22,185 bases of DNA from a virus: positions 1 through 22,185 of IMG/VR virus record IMGVR_UViG_3300009443_000037, one strand, 5' to 3'. The notes below the pieces were generated by a model. That model did no database searches, was not told where the DNA came from, and was given only the letters and a program-made list of their open reading frames with translations. Each line of letters begins with the position of its first letter. The stretch's first letter is position 1. Made by a program: the position numbers and the translations under genes. Below are positions 1 to 7,421 of this stretch, one piece after another.

Positions 1-39
1 GGAACGAATTTAACTAATTTAATAGTAGCAAGAGGTTAA
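1..39 (+). CDS. C-terminal end of an upstream gene (partial)
   Basis: The first frame reads twelve codons (GTNLTNLIVARG) and then TAA at 37-39; the other two plus-strand frames stop within 16 bases. This fits the last residues of a gene that begins before the window, followed closely by the next plus-strand gene. Too little is visible to name it. In HK97-type gene order a portal or other head gene could lie here, but that is only a guess from position. Confidence 0.4.
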   Translation, partial: GTNLTNLIVARG

Positions 40-69
40 TATGGCAATTTACAATACAAAGGTTTAATT

Positions 70-2538
70 ATGAGTTTTTCAGAATCAGCAGGAGTTATTA
101 CACAAACAGGAACAGATACTAATTATAGTGGTATGATTGGACTGACTGGCGTTACTAAAAACGGCAATCAATATACGTTAGATAATACACGACTGTTAGT
201 TACAGGTACATTGGACGTAGACAGGACAACCGATAGATTGAGGTTTATTAATTATGCGGATTTGCCTGGAAGGGAGTATGTTTTTAAAATAACAGGTAAT
301 TTTGATAACTCAACTGTTAGAACGTATCAAAATACAACTATTTACGACCCTTTACCGTCAATTAGTTTTGAATTTGAAAAAATCAATGGGGGTAACAATG
401 GTCTGTTTGATGGTTACATTCAAACCACATCAACTTCTAATGTAACCATTCAAGGCATGGTCAATGTAAATGACGGAGCAACTACAGGGTCACAGTTTAA
501 TTTAGCTCATAATTTTGAAGGAAATGTAACCCTAGATAACGCAATATTTTTAAATAGCACAATAGGCACTTTAAAACTTATATTTACTGCACAAACAGCT
601 TCTACTATAACAATTAACAATTGCGAGTTTTATGGTCACGGATACAGGACAGCAGCAAACAGTTTAACGGTAAATGGGTTAAATACATTTGGACACCCTG
701 AAACTATCAATGTAAATACTACTAATTTTGTAAGCGATTTAACCTTGGAAGGAATGGAGGGCTTTGGGGTAAGTACAATTTTTAGGAGTGCGGGAGTATC
801 AGCTAACCTAAAATTTGTAAGATATATTAATCCCTTCTCGTCTATACCTGCACCGATACCATTAATTAATGTATCTTTATCTAGTGCAGCAGGCAGCCAG
901 ACGATTGTTCAGAATAGAATGATTTTTACAGTTCAAGATGCAAGCGGAGTAGTGGCTAACGCAAAGATTCAAGCAATTGACACAGACAACGGAAATAGAC
1001 CAACTACAAATTACGGAGCCTCCCAAGCTTATGAAACAGCCACATCAGGTGATTTAACATATTCAGAGATTACAGATATAAACGGTAATGCAACTTTTTT
1101 AGTCACAAGTGCCGTATGGTATTTAGGCACAAGCTCTACTGATAAAAATATAGATAATCGTGGAGTGGCTAACACGTATGATTTAAATTACAAACTTTCT
1201 AGTTTTTTACATTTACCAACAGAGCAAACACCCAATCATTACGCGTCAGGTGACAAAAAGCCAGTATTTTTATTATCATTAGATGCTTCTATTACAGAGA
1301 CAAACGAAACAACTATTGCTTCTTATAGTGTAATTGATAATGCTAACAAATTTTACGACAGGGCTAAAAAGTTTTGGTACGATAATTTTGATAGGCAGAA
1401 TTTATATGTAACTAAATCAGGTAATCAAATAGATGCAGGCAGTTACAACGTAATAATAGACGCAACGGCATCTAGTGTTTTTAATGTGTCTGGCAACACC
1501 ATTACAATAAAAGCAAATACCTTTACAGGCGATATGACTACAACAGGCGTTATTACACTACTGAATGGAGCAATCTTTAACGGCACACGAACAGATGCAA
1601 ATGGTACGGTTTTGCCTTTAAGAAACATATCTGTTACAGGATTAGTTGCTGGTTCTACAATTAGAATATACAACGAAACTACTTCTTCTCAAGTTTTTAA
1701 TCAAGTTGTAGCTGGTACAAGTTATACAGCGCAATACGCTGAGGGAGTAGGCTATTCTATTGGTGACGTATTAGAATTAAAAGTTGCTAAAATAAATATG
1801 TTGGAATTTTCTACCTCTGTAGTTGTTACTCCTACAGGTTGGACTGCTTTAGTATCACAAGAGACTAATGCGATTTATAATGAGCATGGAGTAGATGGGT
1901 CAACTGTAACAGGTATCTCTTGGGATAGCGGAAATATGGAATTTGACTTTAATGACGCAGATAACAATATTGAAGGTGCAGATATTGGAGCGTGGTACTA
2001 TTATTTTATTACTACACAAGTAGGTATTTCAGAGGCGTTCGGTGCGCTAGTATGGTCTCAGGTTAATAAAATAACAAACGCAACCAATAAAGTAGATATA
2101 ACTTTTGACAATATTAAAAGTTCTCCTTTGCAAATTAACAACTGCTGGATAAATAGAGATGATGGTGTTTCTATAATTGCAACTACAAGTAATTCAATAC
2201 AAATTAACCCGCCTGCTGTATTTAACACAAGTATTGCTGATGTTGCATTGATAAAAGCTAAAACAGACTTACTTAATTTTACGGGTACAGATATTAAAGC
2301 AACCTTAGACGGTGAAGAAGTTGTTACAGATACAGCGAGTAGAGATGCAAGTAAAGCTGATGTAAGCGGTTTAAGTACATTTGACCCAAGTACGCAAGAT
2401 GTAAACACTAATAATTTAAGTAGGGAAGCAAGCAAAGCAGACACTACAGACTTAGCGACTAAAGATAATCAAGAAATAATAAATAACGGTGTAAAAAAAT
2501 CTAGTTTAATAATACCACATAATGAGGACACTCAATAA
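70..2538 (+). CDS. Large beta-rich virion structural protein (tail fibre or head fibre-like)
   Basis: An 822-residue protein rich in Thr, Asn, Ser, Gly and Val with alternating beta-strand pattern, no signal peptide and no membrane segment. Residues about 1-60 resemble the start of phage structural proteins (MSFSESAGVI, then GLTGVTKNG and GTLDVD). Residues about 100-260 look like a beta-helix or beta-sandwich region. Around W642 there is a conserved-looking block (AWYYYFITTQVGI) that I associate with phage tail/appendage proteins. The C-terminus carries two copies of a 12-residue repeat (residues 757-768 and 784-795, SRDASKADVSGL and SREASKADTTDL), probably a helical oligomerisation or attachment tail. 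It lies directly upstream of the prohead protease, where a fibre gene is not expected, so it could be a head decoration fibre. Its role in the virion is likely; the exact location is unknown. Confidence 0.6.
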   Translation: MSFSESAGVITQTGTDTNYSGMIGLTGVTKNGNQYTLDNTRLLVTGTLDVDRTTDRLRFINYADLPGREYVFKITGNFDNSTVRTYQNTTIYDPLPSISFEFEKINGGNNGLFDGYIQTTSTSNVTIQGMVNVNDGATTGSQFNLAHNFEGNVTLDNAIFLNSTIGTLKLIFTAQTASTITINNCEFYGHGYRTAANSLTVNGLNTFGHPETINVNTTNFVSDLTLEGMEGFGVSTIFRSAGVSANLKFVRYINPFSSIPAPIPLINVSLSSAAGSQTIVQNRMIFTVQDASGVVANAKIQAIDTDNGNRPTTNYGASQAYETATSGDLTYSEITDINGNATFLVTSAVWYLGTSSTDKNIDNRGVANTYDLNYKLSSFLHLPTEQTPNHYASGDKKPVFLLSLDASITETNETTIASYSVIDNANKFYDRAKKFWYDNFDRQNLYVTKSGNQIDAGSYNVIIDATASSVFNVSGNTITIKANTFTGDMTTTGVITLLNGAIFNGTRTDANGTVLPLRNISVTGLVAGSTIRIYNETTSSQVFNQVVAGTSYTAQYAEGVGYSIGDVLELKVAKINMLEFSTSVVVTPTGWTALVSQETNAIYNEHGVDGSTVTGISWDSGNMEFDFNDADNNIEGADIGAWYYYFITTQVGISEAFGALVWSQVNKITNATNKVDITFDNIKSSPLQINNCWINRDDGVSIIATTSNSIQINPPAVFNTSIADVALIKAKTDLLNFTGTDIKATLDGEEVVTDTASRDASKADVSGLSTFDPSTQDVNTNNLSREASKADTTDLATKDNQEIINNGVKKSSLIIPHNEDTQ

Positions 2539-2560
2539 TATAGATAAAATTTATACAATA

Positions 2561-2590
2561 TTGTCGTTTAATAAATTTTACTTATCTTTA
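2561..2590 (+). promoter_or_regulatory. Bacteroidetes-type promoter candidate for the head genes
   Basis: TTG at 2561-2563, a 19-base spacer and TATCTTTA at 2583-2590 match the Bacteroidetes -33/-7 pattern (TTG, about 19 bases, TAnnTTTG) except for the last base. It lies in the 83-base gap before the protease gene, with about 31 bases from the -7 box to the ATG. Inferred from pattern only. Confidence 0.45.
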
Positions 2591-2621
2591 CAAATGTGAT
2601 TACACCTATATAAAATTAAAT

Positions 2622-3296
2622 ATGGATTTTAAACAAATATCATTAGATTTGAAAGACCTAGACGATTCTCAGGGAATTGTTACTGCTTACGCTAACGCTT
2701 ACGATTTTAAAGATAGCGATGGTGATATTTCGGCAAGAGGTAGTTTTAATAAAACAGTATCAGAGAACTTTAAGAGGATTAGAGTTTTAAAGGATCACAA
2801 CCCTAGAGAAATGGTCGGTGTGCCTTTGAATATAGACCCTAATGACTCTTATGGATTGCTTACAACTACCAAGTTCAATATGAATAAGCCTTTAGGGAAG
2901 GATATGTTCACAGATGTTAAACTAATGCATGAATCTGGCTTAAACGCTGAGTTAAGTATTGGTTATCAAGTATTAGGTAGAGATAGTAAAAACAAATCAA
3001 TAATTAACGAGTATAAGTTAATGGAATACTCTTTTTTATCTAGTTGGGGTGCTAATGAATTAAGCACTGTACAAGGTATTAAGGGGATTAAATCTCATTA
3101 CGGAATAATGGAGTTGATAGAGAAATCTTATAACTTAGATTATTCAGACGATAGATTAAGACAAATAGAATCAATGCTAAAAGCACTTTCAGACAAAGAG
3201 CCGTCAGACACTGACACTTCTAATGATGAGCCGCTAACAGAAGAGCAAAAGAATATAAATATTATTAACGAATTTAGAAAAACACTAAGAAAATGA
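2622..3296 (+). CDS. Prohead protease (HK97 gp4 / U35-S78 family)
   Basis: A 224-residue protein of the HK97 prohead maturation protease family, which cleaves the scaffold/delta segment of the capsid protein inside the procapsid. The family pattern is visible: N-terminal strand with GIVTAYANAYDFKDSDGD, the catalytic His in LKDHN (H59), the catalytic Ser in ELSIGYQ (S112), and the following acidic block LMEYSFLS near residue 135. Residues from about 160 form a charged C-terminal extension. It sits immediately upstream of the capsid gene with a 4-base overlap (ATGA), the standard order. The ATG at 2622 follows an A/T-rich leader typical of Bacteroidetes. Confidence is high from motif and context together. 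Confidence 0.88.
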   Translation: MDFKQISLDLKDLDDSQGIVTAYANAYDFKDSDGDISARGSFNKTVSENFKRIRVLKDHNPREMVGVPLNIDPNDSYGLLTTTKFNMNKPLGKDMFTDVKLMHESGLNAELSIGYQVLGRDSKNKSIINEYKLMEYSFLSSWGANELSTVQGIKGIKSHYGIMELIEKSYNLDYSDDRLRQIESMLKALSDKEPSDTDTSNDEPLTEEQKNINIINEFRKTLRK

Positions 3297-4498
3297 GTTT
3301 AGATGCAGAATTAAAACAAATGAGTTCTGATTTAGAAGGTAAATCAAAAGAACAAATAAAAGAGGCTCTAGTAGAGTTCGGAGCAAAGAACCAAGAGGCT
3401 ATCCAAAAGTCTATTAACGATGCTGCTCAGGCATTTGAGGCTAAATTAAAATTAAGTCAAGACCATATCGACGCTTTAGATATTAAATTACAAGCTAAGA
3501 CAAAAGGAGAAACTGTTAAGACTACAGCGATGGAGCTTAAAGAACACTCTGTAGAGCTTAAAGCAATGTCTACTAAGAATAGCAATAAAGAGATTTCTGT
3601 AAAAGCTGATACAGTTAGGTCTACTATTAATGGAAATCAACAAGCTAGAGAGCTTGATTCTATTGGTCAATTGGCTACTAGAAAACTTACAATGTATGAC
3701 GCTTTTGTAAAGATTCCTGTTTCTGAGTCTAACAACAACGGGGTTATTAGATATTACGATTGGGATGAATCTACTATCAATAGAGCTGCTGCTATGGTTG
3801 CAGAAGGTGGTTCTTTTCCAGAGTCTACTGCTGCATGGGTAACAGAAACTATTTCATTAAAGAAAATTGGAGATACATTACCTGTGTCTGAAGAGTTTTT
3901 TGAAGATGAGGCTATGTTTGCTGCTGAGTTAGGGCAATTCCTTAACACAAACGTTAACTTAATCGTAGATGATCAAATTGCAAACGGTCCAGGAACAGGG
4001 AACAACCTAAAAGGGTTAATGAACTCTATCCCTACATATACGGCTTCTGCTAGTGGTATTCAAGACGCATCTATTTACGATTTATTCCCAAAAGTAAAAG
4101 AAGCTATAACAACTACAGGAGGTTCTAAGTATATGCCTAATATAGCTTTTATGAATATCGCAGACATCAACAAATATAAGTTGAAGAAAGATGCTAATAA
4201 CAACTATGTAATGCCTCCATTTGTATCAAGAGACGGAGAGGTTATTGATGGTGTAACTGTTATTGAATCTAATGTTATCACTGCTGATACAATGGCTTTA
4301 GGAGATAATAGATTTGGACGTATTTACGAAAAGCCAGGAGTAGTATTATCACAAGGTGAGATTAACGCACAGTTTACATCTGACATGACTACATTGAAAG
4401 CTAGACGTAGATTGTTATTCTTAATCAGAGGTGCTGACGCTCCAGGATGGAGAAAAGTTGACGGTATTGCTGCTGCATTAATAACTTTAGCGAGCTAA
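3293..4498 (+). CDS. Major capsid protein, HK97 fold
   Basis: A 401-residue HK97-family major capsid protein. Residues about 1-105 are Lys/Glu/Ala/Gln-rich and strongly helical, like the delta (internal scaffold) domain removed by the protease. The mature domain follows, with features common to the family: RKLTMYDAFVKIPVSESNN, AAMVAEGGSFPES, the dimer-like helix ELGQFLNTNVNLIVDDQI, and the C-terminal block with DGVTVIES, ALGDN and FGRIYEK. The start codon overlaps the end of the protease gene and a rho-independent terminator lies 150 bases downstream, after one small gene, consistent with a strongly expressed unit. The exact cleavage site cannot be read from sequence alone. Confidence 0.9.
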   Translation: MSLDAELKQMSSDLEGKSKEQIKEALVEFGAKNQEAIQKSINDAAQAFEAKLKLSQDHIDALDIKLQAKTKGETVKTTAMELKEHSVELKAMSTKNSNKEISVKADTVRSTINGNQQARELDSIGQLATRKLTMYDAFVKIPVSESNNNGVIRYYDWDESTINRAAAMVAEGGSFPESTAAWVTETISLKKIGDTLPVSEEFFEDEAMFAAELGQFLNTNVNLIVDDQIANGPGTGNNLKGLMNSIPTYTASASGIQDASIYDLFPKVKEAITTTGGSKYMPNIAFMNIADINKYKLKKDANNNYVMPPFVSRDGEVIDGVTVIESNVITADTMALGDNRFGRIYEKPGVVLSQGEINAQFTSDMTTLKARRRLLFLIRGADAPGWRKVDGIAAALITLAS

Positions 4499-4499
4499 T

Positions 4500-4643
4500 A
4501 TGATAGAGATAGAATTTACTAAATCTTTTGCTAACAAGGAAAAAGGTGATAAGATATTTATAGACTCGATGATAGCATCTACGTTAATAAACAAACACAA
4601 AGTAGCTAAGAGAGTTAAGAAAAGTAAAAAAGACTCTAAATAA
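4500..4643 (+). CDS. Small basic post-capsid protein
   Basis: A 47-residue reading frame starts one base after the capsid stop and ends just before the terminator. It reads MIEIEFTKSFANKEKGDKI and continues to a Lys-rich tail (KRVKKSKKDSK). The layout, a short beta-strand, a KxKGD turn and then an ID-xxxA-xxLI helix, resembles small proteins that often follow capsid genes in phages and that start with patterns like MKVKFLKDFKGYKKGD. Their function is not established; head completion, decoration or DNA contact are possibilities. Tight spacing and the terminator right behind it support a real gene. Confidence 0.65.
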   Translation: MIEIEFTKSFANKEKGDKIFIDSMIASTLINKHKVAKRVKKSKKDSK

Positions 4644-4651
4644 TAATAACT

Positions 4652-4680
4652 AGCCTGTCTTTAATTAGGCAGGCTTTTTT
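4652..4680 (+). terminator. Rho-independent terminator after the capsid genes
   Basis: An 8-bp stem AGCCTGTC (4652-4659) pairs with GGCAGGCT (4668-4675, one G-U pair) around an 8-base AT loop, followed by a T run to 4680. It stands out in this AT-rich sequence. It probably limits read-through from the capsid genes into the connector genes, so capsid mRNA can be more abundant. Confidence 0.85.
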
Positions 4681-4691
4681 AATATAAATAG

Positions 4692-5183
4692 ATGGCATAT
4701 ACGGATATAATATCACTAAACGACGCTAAAACCTATTTAAGGGTAGACGATACTTTAACAGAGGACGACCAATTTATAACTAGAACTATAAACGCTTCAT
4801 TTAGTTGGATCGAGAAGAGAACAAATCAAATAGTTTCAGCAAGAGAAAAAGAATATGTTTTAATTAATGGCTACACTAGAATATATGACAGCCCAATTAA
4901 CACAGACTTATCTACTTTAACTGATTACGAATTTACAAATAAGGGTTTGTATTATACGGTATGCGCCAACAGTTTAGACGTGGAAAATGAATTTACTTTA
5001 AATATTGGGGAGAGTTTCGCTGATAATGTAGATTTTGAACTTATCAACGTGGCTTATGAAATAATTGAGTACTATTATAACCAAGCTAAAAAGAAACAAG
5101 AGGTTAAAGGCATGACTGTTTCTGATTACCTTAGTGAAATGTCAAAAGAGTATATAAACATTAATAGACGCTTTATAATATGA
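4692..5183 (+). CDS. Head-tail connector protein (HK97 gp6-like)
   Basis: A 163-residue protein whose N-terminus (ISLNDAKTYLRVDDTLTEDD, then FITRTINASFSWIEKRT) is the typical start of the gp6-like DNA-packaging/connector family: a helix that begins LxxAKxYLRVD, an acidic turn and a second helix. These proteins form a ring under the portal. The C-terminal helix (INVAYEIIEYYYNQAKKK) also fits. It lies in the standard position after the capsid gene and overlaps the head-closure gene by 4 bases. It starts 12 bases after the terminator T run, so its transcript must come from read-through or an unseen promoter. Confidence 0.78.
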   Translation: MAYTDIISLNDAKTYLRVDDTLTEDDQFITRTINASFSWIEKRTNQIVSAREKEYVLINGYTRIYDSPINTDLSTLTDYEFTNKGLYYTVCANSLDVENEFTLNIGESFADNVDFELINVAYEIIEYYYNQAKKKQEVKGMTVSDYLSEMSKEYININRRFII

Positions 5184-5653
5184 GAGCTAGACAACTTAAC
5201 AGAAAAATAGAGATATGGCAAGCTAGAAGGGTTAAAGATGGTTCTGGTGGGTCTACAACCTACAATGAACTAATAACTTCGTCTTGGGCAGCCGTTAGAA
5301 CACACAAAGACACCCGTAGAGATACTGAGGTAGGTGTTAGTGATTATTCTGAAAAGTTGGATATTACGATGCGTTATAGAAACGATATACAATATAATTC
5401 TGTTAATCAGTTCTTAATGTATAGAGGGGTAAAATATACTTTTACTATGAGTCCAATGAATATGGATTTTAACGAGTCTTTTATTGTGCTAACAGCATCA
5501 AGAGAAAAAACTAAATCGGTTGAGGTATTAGAGCCTATAAATCCAGACGCTAACACTATATTTATTAATTACAAAAATAGAGTTATAGGGGATGGCGGTA
5601 CGTTTGAGGCTGATGATTGCGTGTTAACGTACATAGAAAACAATATAGCATGA
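5180..5653 (+). CDS. Head-closure / head-tail joining protein with C-terminal DGGTFEA module
   Basis: Residues about 1-112 match the phage head-tail joining family (HK97 gp7, SPP1 gp16-like): MRARQLNRKIEIWQ, then a WAAVRT strand, KLDITMRYRNDI and YRGVKYTF. Such proteins close the connector below gp6. The family is usually about 100-115 residues; here there are about 45 extra residues. They comprise a Pro/Asp linker (VLEPINPDAN) and a 26-residue C-terminal module (residues 131-156) containing RVIGDGGTFEADDCV and YIENNI. Almost the same module ends the protein at 12122-12628. The gene overlaps its neighbours on both sides by 4 bases. The core assignment is fairly sure; the module's function is unknown. 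Confidence 0.75.
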   Translation: MRARQLNRKIEIWQARRVKDGSGGSTTYNELITSSWAAVRTHKDTRRDTEVGVSDYSEKLDITMRYRNDIQYNSVNQFLMYRGVKYTFTMSPMNMDFNESFIVLTASREKTKSVEVLEPINPDANTIFINYKNRVIGDGGTFEADDCVLTYIENNIA

Positions 5654-6087
5654 AACTAAACGCAAATGTTGTAGGTGTTAAGGCTTTAGAAAAGAAGTTT
5701 AAAAAGTTTGGTATTGAGGGACAAAAACAATTTGAGGATATAACAAAGATTCAAGCTTTAGAGATTCAAGCAGACGCTAAAAGGCAAGCTCCCGTAGATT
5801 TAGGTAAGTTAAGACAAGGAATAGTCACAGAAGAAGTAAATAAAACAACTTACATAATTGCAGCTTTAGAGAAGTATTCGGCTTTTATGGAGTTTGGTAC
5901 AGGTATGCTAACATCGATACCTAAGGGTTGGGAAGAGATAGCTATATTATTCAAGGGTAAAGGAGTGAGACAAGTAAACCTACCAGCTCAACCGTTTTTA
6001 TATCCTGCATTTATGAAGGGTAGCGATCAATATATAAAAGACTTAAACACAGCGTTGAAACGTTTAACAGATAAATTTAATAAGTAA
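5650..6087 (+). CDS. HK97 gp10-like tail/neck component
   Basis: A 145-residue protein with the HK97 gp10 pattern: N-terminal VVGVKALEKKFKKFG, a long helix with IQALEIQADAKRQAP, then VDLGKLRQGI and YSAFMEFGTG, and a C-terminal QPFLYPAFMKG. The family lies between head closure and tail terminator genes and is thought to act at the head-tail junction. I place the start at ATG 5650, which overlaps the previous stop (ATGA). The frame stays open upstream to a TTG at 5617, but that would run 37 bases into the previous gene and add eleven residues not typical of the family. Confidence 0.75.
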   Translation: MKLNANVVGVKALEKKFKKFGIEGQKQFEDITKIQALEIQADAKRQAPVDLGKLRQGIVTEEVNKTTYIIAALEKYSAFMEFGTGMLTSIPKGWEEIAILFKGKGVRQVNLPAQPFLYPAFMKGSDQYIKDLNTALKRLTDKFNK

Positions 6088-6521
6088 TGGATAAGAATTT
6101 ACCTAATAAATGGGTTAGGAAAGCTGTTTACGATGCTATAGATGGGATTGTAGTAGATGGTTACGCTATAGAGTGTTTTGACACTTATGTATCGGGTGCT
6201 AATCAACCTGACCACTATACAATACTAAGCACACAAACAAGCTCAGTAGATAAGAATAATAAGTGCGAATGGTTTTGGGATAGCTCAATTACAATAGAGG
6301 CGGTTACTTATTATCCAAGACCAGGAAACCCAGGAAGTAAACTGCTTGCAAACAATATTATTGATGAGATTAGGTTTCAAACTAATGACTTGGTGTTAGA
6401 TGCAGCGAGTGATTTAGAGATATTTGTACAAACGCAAGACTTCCCTAACGGGCTAACTATTTCTACGGATCACGAAAACATTTTTAGAGAGTTTATCACA
6501 ATAAATTTTAGAATTAAATAG
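6087..6521 (+). CDS. Putative tail terminator / tail completion protein
   Basis: A 144-residue protein starting at an ATG that shares its A with the previous TAA stop. The N-terminal helix (KWVRKAVYDAIDGI), a central strand set (HYTILSTQTSS) and the C-terminal ENIFREFITINFRI resemble the general build of tail-terminator proteins (gpU / DUF3168-like), which cap the tail tube and attach it to the head. I do not recognise a decisive motif; the call rests mainly on size, secondary-structure feel and its position directly before the tail tube gene. It could be another minor tail protein. Confidence 0.5.
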   Translation: MDKNLPNKWVRKAVYDAIDGIVVDGYAIECFDTYVSGANQPDHYTILSTQTSSVDKNNKCEWFWDSSITIEAVTYYPRPGNPGSKLLANNIIDEIRFQTNDLVLDAASDLEIFVQTQDFPNGLTISTDHENIFREFITINFRIK

Positions 6522-6551
6522 ATAGAATTTAGAATAACTAATATGTTATAA

Positions 6552-6569
6552 ATTTTGCTTATATTTACA
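6552..6569 (+). promoter_or_regulatory. Promoter-like box upstream of the tail tube gene
   Basis: The 81-base gap before the tail tube gene contains ATTTTGCTTATATTTACA, which matches the box at 2575-2592 (before the protease gene) at 16 of 18 positions. The TATATTTA part resembles a -7 element and lies about 35 bases before the ATG, much as at the protease gene. No TTG is seen at the expected -33 position, so this is a weaker candidate. Confidence 0.3.
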
Positions 6570-6602
6570 TTAAATATTTTTTTAACTTAAAACACAATAA
6601 AT

Positions 6603-7046
6603 ATGTCTTTCATTAAAGGAGATGCTATTATTTTGTACATATGGGATAATGTTTCAGCCTATAAGCCTGTTGCGTGCCTTACGTCAAATAGTTTAGCACA
6701 AACAAGAAACATTATTGAATCACAAACAAAGTGCAATCCTGGAGTTGTCATTAAGGATGCAGGTTCTTTAACTTATGAGATTACATTTGAGGGTAACTAC
6801 ATTGACACAACGTCAGCAGGAAGTACCGATACGGACAAGGTATCACATGACGCTTTAAAGATTCTTTTAGAAACAGGAGCGGCTGAGACTTGGAAAATGG
6901 ATACGGGATTAGCAGATACTACTGCTTATTACGGGACGGGTATTTTCTCTGACTTAACTTTAGATGCAGCAGCAGGAGATGAACTAGCTACTTTTAGCGG
7001 TACGTTATCAGGAAGCGGAGCAATCACAACTACAGACCCTAACTAA
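6603..7046 (+). CDS. Major tail tube protein
   Basis: A 147-residue protein with the build of the TP901-1-type major tail protein. It starts with a strand (IILYIWDN), then ACLTSNSLAQTRNIIESQTK, which matches the family's typical S-L-x-x-T-x-x-x-I-E-x-x-T-K block. ITFEGNYI follows, and the end has GDELATFSGTLSGSGAI. These proteins stack as hexamers to form the tail tube. It has its own short leader with a promoter-like box and lies just before the assembly chaperones, as expected. A diverged paralogue is encoded at 12122-12628. Confidence 0.8.
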   Translation: MSFIKGDAIILYIWDNVSAYKPVACLTSNSLAQTRNIIESQTKCNPGVVIKDAGSLTYEITFEGNYIDTTSAGSTDTDKVSHDALKILLETGAAETWKMDTGLADTTAYYGTGIFSDLTLDAAAGDELATFSGTLSGSGAITTTDPN

Positions 7047-7052
7047 TAATAT

Positions 7053-7421
7053 ATGAAGAGCATTAAATTAGTTATTGCAAAGAAAGAAATTGAGTTTCAT
7101 TTTGGGCTTGGTTTTTTGGGAGAGTTGCTAGATAGTTTGGATTTATCTATTGAGGAATTAATGGGAGGGTTACAAAAAAACCCTTTTAAACTATTGCCGA
7201 AGATAATGCACGGAGCAGCTACATACGCATCATTACGAAAGGATGAGGAATTAGGTTTATCATTATATCAGCTGACCGACCTTATAGATGAAGATGGAGG
7301 AATAGTATCTGAAAACGTAAGTAAGTTTTTAGAGGCTTTTACTAAGAGTATGAGTAAAGATGTTCCTAACGAACCAACAACAAAATCCAAGGGAAAGAAG
7401 AGAGCGGTTCTACAAAAATAA
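7053..7421 (+). CDS. Tail assembly chaperone, short form (gpG-like)
   Basis: A 122-residue protein between the tail tube and tape measure genes, the position of lambda G. It begins MKSIKLVIAKKEIEFHFG with a helical body (FLGELLDSLDLSIEELM; LYQLTDLIDEDGG) and a Lys-rich C-terminus. Such proteins coat the tape measure protein during tail assembly and do not remain in the virion. Near its 3' end is a GGGAAAG heptamer in the correct phase for a -1 frameshift, after which translation continues to 7753 to give a predicted 233-residue GT-type fusion. No sequence-level family motif was certain; the call rests on position, size and the frameshift. Confidence 0.72.
   Translation: MKSIKLVIAKKEIEFHFGLGFLGELLDSLDLSIEELMGGLQKNPFKLLPKIMHGAATYASLRKDEELGLSLYQLTDLIDEDGGIVSENVSKFLEAFTKSMSKDVPNEPTTKSKGKKRAVLQK
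7391..7397 (+). promoter_or_regulatory. Programmed -1 ribosomal frameshift site (GGGAAAG)
   Basis: In the frame of the upstream gene the bases read aaG GGA AAG, so G-GGA-AAG has the X-XXY-YYZ phase and equals the lambda G/GT slippery heptamer. The -1 frame has no stop from 7370 to 7753. A small hairpin (AGGAC 7431-7435 with GTCCT 7441-7445) lies 33 bases downstream; whether it stimulates the shift is unclear. Confidence 0.8.

Noticed and set aside
41-67. Eight-codon frame MAIYNTKV between the partial gene and the 822-residue gene
   Set aside because: It has a good ATG position but stops at once. It could be a leader peptide or a remnant, but it is too short to support as a gene.
2058-2444. 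128-codon minus-strand open frame inside the 822-residue protein gene
   Set aside because: Shadow of a convincing plus-strand gene; low-complexity Leu/Ser/Val composition and no neighbours on that strand.
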